From the NCBI RefSeq assembly GCF_000743575.1, contig NZ_JQGC01000010.1, forward strand, positions 62,001-126,000: DNA of 64,000 nt, written 5' to 3'. Position numbers and translations under genes: made by a program. Each line of letters starts with the position of its first letter. Positions within the stretch are counted from its first letter, which is position 1. This document shows, in pieces, positions 62,076-64,000 of this stretch. The notes beneath the pieces were generated by a model that had not been told where the DNA came from, did no database searches, and saw nothing but the letters and a program-made list of their open reading frames with translations. Source of the DNA: Devosia riboflavina. Lineage in GTDB: Bacteria; Pseudomonadota; Alphaproteobacteria; Rhizobiales; Devosiaceae.

Positions 62076-62573
62076 TCAGTCGGTGCCGCCGGAGATCGGG
62101 GCGACGTAGGCGACGTCGAGGTCCCAGGGGAAGAAAATCCAGGTGTCCTGGCTCACTTCGGTAATGAAAGTGTCGACCATTTCGCGGCCCTTGGGCTTGG
62201 CGTAGACAGTCGCGAAATGGGCGCCGGGAAGCATTTCGCGGACGACGCGGGCGGTGTTGCCGGTGTCCACGAGATCGTCGACGATCAGTATCTTGCCGCC
62301 GCTCTTGGCGAGATCGAAGACCGGCTGGCTGATTTCCTTAAGGATTTTGATGCCCGCCTGGTTCTGGTGGTCGTAGCTCTTGGCTGCGACGGTTTCCACG
62401 GTGCGGATATTCAGTTCGCGGGCAACGATGGCTGCCGGGACGAGGCCGCCGCGGGCGATGGCGACGACGGCGTCAAAAGTGCCGAGGCCGGCGAGGCGCC
62501 AGGCGAGAGCGCGGCTATCGCGGTGAAACTGGTCCCAGGTGACGGGAAACGACTTCTGGTTGGGATTGCTCAA
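62076..62573 (-). CDS. gpt: Xanthine phosphoribosyltransferase
   Basis: The 165-residue enzyme has the PRPP-binding loop [19 protein letters not shown] (about residue 95), [15 protein letters not shown], and the C-terminal WIFFPWD that is characteristic of Gpt. It salvages xanthine and guanine. It lies 68 bases from the toxin-like remnant, which precedes nothing of obvious relation. The MoaB/CinA-type gene is upstream on the same strand by 80 bases. Confidence 0.93.
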   Translation of the reverse strand: MSNPNQKSFPVTWDQFHRDSRALAWRLAGLGTFDAVVAIARGGLVPAAIVARELNIRTVETVAAKSYDHQNQAGIKILKEISQPVFDLAKSGGKILIVDDLVDTGNTARVVREMLPGAHFATVYAKPKGREMVDTFITEVSQDTWIFFPWDLDVAYVAPISGGTD

Positions 62574-62653
62574 CGCATTGATCTCCGGAGGGGCGCCACG
62601 CGCCGAATTCTTTGTGAGGCACCGTCCTTATCAAAGGACGGGCCTGACGCCAA

Positions 62654-63424
62654 TCATTCACCGTCGGGAGGCGCAATTCCGGCCTTTGCATGGGCTGCGG
62701 CGACCATGGCGCGAACCTTTTCCCCAGCCTCGGCGAGGAGAGCTTCGTCCGAGGAGCGCAGGACCAGTTCGGTCATGACCCGGTCCTTGCCCATCTGGGG
62801 ATAGGAGCCCATCTTCACGTCGGGGTATTCGTTCTGCAGCGCGGCGAGCGGGCCGCCCAGCGTGCCTTCGCCCACGGCAGCTTTCACGGTGAGGGACTGC
62901 ACCTTCTTGCTGCCCTTGAGGGTCGGCGTGAGCGCTTCGAGCATGGCGCGCATGATGACGGGGACGCCGGCCATGACATGCACATTGCCAATGCGGAAGC
63001 CGGGGGCGGCGCTCACCGAATTGACGATGAGATCGGCGCCTTCGGGAATGCGGGCCATGCGGAGGCGCGCTTCGTTGACCTCGGTGCCGGTTTCCTTCCA
63101 GCGCGCTTCGAGCATGGCGCGGGCCTGGGCGTTGATCGGCAGGGCGACGCCAAATGCCTTGGCGATGGCGTCGGCGGTGATGTCGTCATGCGTCGGGCCG
63201 ATGCCGCCGGTGGTGAAGACATAGGTGTAGCGCTGGCGGAGGGCGTTGACCCCCTCGACGATCGACTCTTCGACGTCGCTGACGACGCGCACTTCGGTGA
63301 GATCGATACCGAGATCGGTACAGAAATCGGCGACGGCGCCGATATTCACGTCCTTGGTGCGGCCGGACAGGATTTCGTCGCCGATAACCAGGAGGCCGGC
63401 GGTCACACGAGTTTGGGTCGACAT
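62654..63424 (-). CDS. Molybdopterin-binding (MoaB/CinA-N type) protein
   Basis: The 256-residue protein starts at ATG 63424 and gives MSTQTRVTAGLLVIGDEILS, the CinA/MoaB N-terminus. The motif TTGGIGPTHDDITADAIAKA (about residue 70) and PEGADLIVNSVSAAPGF are of the COG1058 group. There is no CinA C-terminal nicotinamide mononucleotide deamidase domain. The role is uncertain: COG1058 members include ADP-ribose pyrophosphatases. It diverges from map across 122 bases. Confidence 0.88.
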   Translation of the reverse strand: MSTQTRVTAGLLVIGDEILSGRTKDVNIGAVADFCTDLGIDLTEVRVVSDVEESIVEGVNALRQRYTYVFTTGGIGPTHDDITADAIAKAFGVALPINAQARAMLEARWKETGTEVNEARLRMARIPEGADLIVNSVSAAPGFRIGNVHVMAGVPVIMRAMLEALTPTLKGSKKVQSLTVKAAVGEGTLGGPLAALQNEYPDVKMGSYPQMGKDRVMTELVLRSSDEALLAEAGEKVRAMVAAAHAKAGIAPPDGE

Positions 63425-63546
63425 GGAATTTTCCGGTTTTATGAACAGAGAGGAATGCCCCTCGCCTTGCCCGCCGTCAAGCAGGCGAAGCCCTTTCAAT
63501 CGGACGAGCATGTGACTAGATTTGGACCATTCCCCTGGAGTCCTTG

Positions 63547-64000
63547 ATGGTTACCTACGTCGACGCATCCGCCAAATCCCGCCGCACCCCCGGAGTCATC
63601 CCGCTACATGGCGAGGAAGGCTTTGCGGGCATGCGCAAGGCCGGAGCGCTGACGGCGCAAGCTCTCGATATTCTCACCGAATATGTCGAGCCGGGCGTGC
63701 CGACGGCAAAGATCGACCAGATCGCCTATGAATTTGCCCGCGACAATGGCGCGGTGCCGGCGACGCTGTTCTACAAGGGTTATCGGCACTCGGTATGCAC
63801 TTCGATCAATCATGTGGTGTGCCATGGCATTCCCGATGATCGGGGGTTGCGCGAGGGCGATATCGTCAATGTCGACCTGACGCTGATCGTCGATGGCTGG
63901 TATGGCGACTCGAGCCGCATGTATCCGGTAGGCGAAATCTCGCGAAAGGCAGAGCGGCTCATTGAAGTGACCTATGCCGGGCTCGAAGCGGGTCTTGCTG
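63547..64000 (+). CDS. map: Methionine aminopeptidase type I, 3' end outside window
   Basis: The 151 residues present carry the metal ligands H93 (VVCHGIPDD), D110 (IVNVDLTLIVDG) and D121 (GWYGDSSRMYPVG), spaced exactly as in E. coli (H79, D97, D108). The N-terminal HGEEGFAGMRKAGALTAQAL is typical of alphaproteobacterial Map. It removes the initiator methionine after deformylation. The remaining catalytic residues (later His and two Glu) lie beyond 64000. Confidence 0.95.
   Translation, partial: MVTYVDASAKSRRTPGVIPLHGEEGFAGMRKAGALTAQALDILTEYVEPGVPTAKIDQIAYEFARDNGAVPATLFYKGYRHSVCTSINHVVCHGIPDDRGLREGDIVNVDLTLIVDGWYGDSSRMYPVGEISRKAERLIEVTYAGLEAGLA

Overview
The window reads as ordinary chromosome of an alphaproteobacterium of the order Hyphomicrobiales (Rhizobiales), most likely Devosia-like. 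The evidence is the GC-rich coding sequence, a popZ-like gene (DUF2497) next to valS, a fused cysNC, alphaproteobacterial families (DUF2336, DUF3126, DUF1345, CHCC zinc-finger protein, BTLCP cysteine peptidase, PAS_5) and rhizobial gene orders such as erpA/dgt/argS/SPOR and hydrolase/cysE/DUF3126. The genus is inferred, not proven. No rRNA, integrase, transposase, CRISPR array or plasmid gene was seen.

Layout. 1-8.9 kb: A-type Fe-S carrier (partial), dGTPase-like protein, argS, a SPOR-domain cell-envelope protein, an ExoR-like periplasmic Sel1 protein and an MsbA-type ABC exporter. 8.9-16.1 kb (minus strand): pcm, tolC, popZ, valS, zntB, plus tRNA-Cys. 16.2-21.7 kb: xylose-type ABC transporter xylF-xylH-xylG, a DUF1345 membrane protein and a divergent ROK repressor. 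21.7-24.8 kb: sulfate activation genes cysD-cysNC and tRNA-Thr. 24.9-33 kb: small secreted or charged proteins, NAD kinase, DUF2336 protein, soluble lytic transglycosylase, nitroreductase, hisI, AraC-GyrI regulator and folE. 33-38.1 kb (plus): IscU-like scaffold, yidD, thrS, a small protein, arfB and a phosphohexomutase. 38.3-45 kb: a large orphan secreted protein, rhomboid protease, PAS_5 protein, PilZ protein, BTLCP peptidase and small membrane proteins. 45-50.5 kb: cysE group, CHCC zinc-finger protein, FAD monooxygenase, TetA-like MFS pump and acetyltransferase. 50.6-53.6 kb: gluconate use (gnd diverging from a gluconate 5-dehydrogenase and gluconokinase). 53.6-59.5 kb: EamA transporter, two paralogous ASCH-like proteins (one fused to a winged helix), SDR, CYTH, CHAD, ogt, rluA, ridA and tRNA-Leu. 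59.5-64 kb: spermidine-synthase-like methyltransferase, an AT-richer insert carrying a frameshifted nuclease-toxin-like gene with a possible immunity gene, then gpt, a MoaB/CinA-type protein and map (partial).

The genes are mainly housekeeping: translation (argS, valS, thrS, map, arfB, three tRNAs), sulfur and cysteine supply (cysD, cysNC, cysE), cofactors (nadK, folE), envelope and export (tolC, ABC exporter, SPOR, ExoR-like) and sugar acid or pentose import. Intergenic DNA is dotted with at least four classes of short palindromic (REP-like) repeats. The strongest candidate for something unusual is the 60.2-62.0 kb toxin/immunity-like remnant. The paired ASCH-like genes, the hairpin over the DUF1345 ribosome binding site and the IscU-like scaffold lacking its third cysteine are secondary leads.
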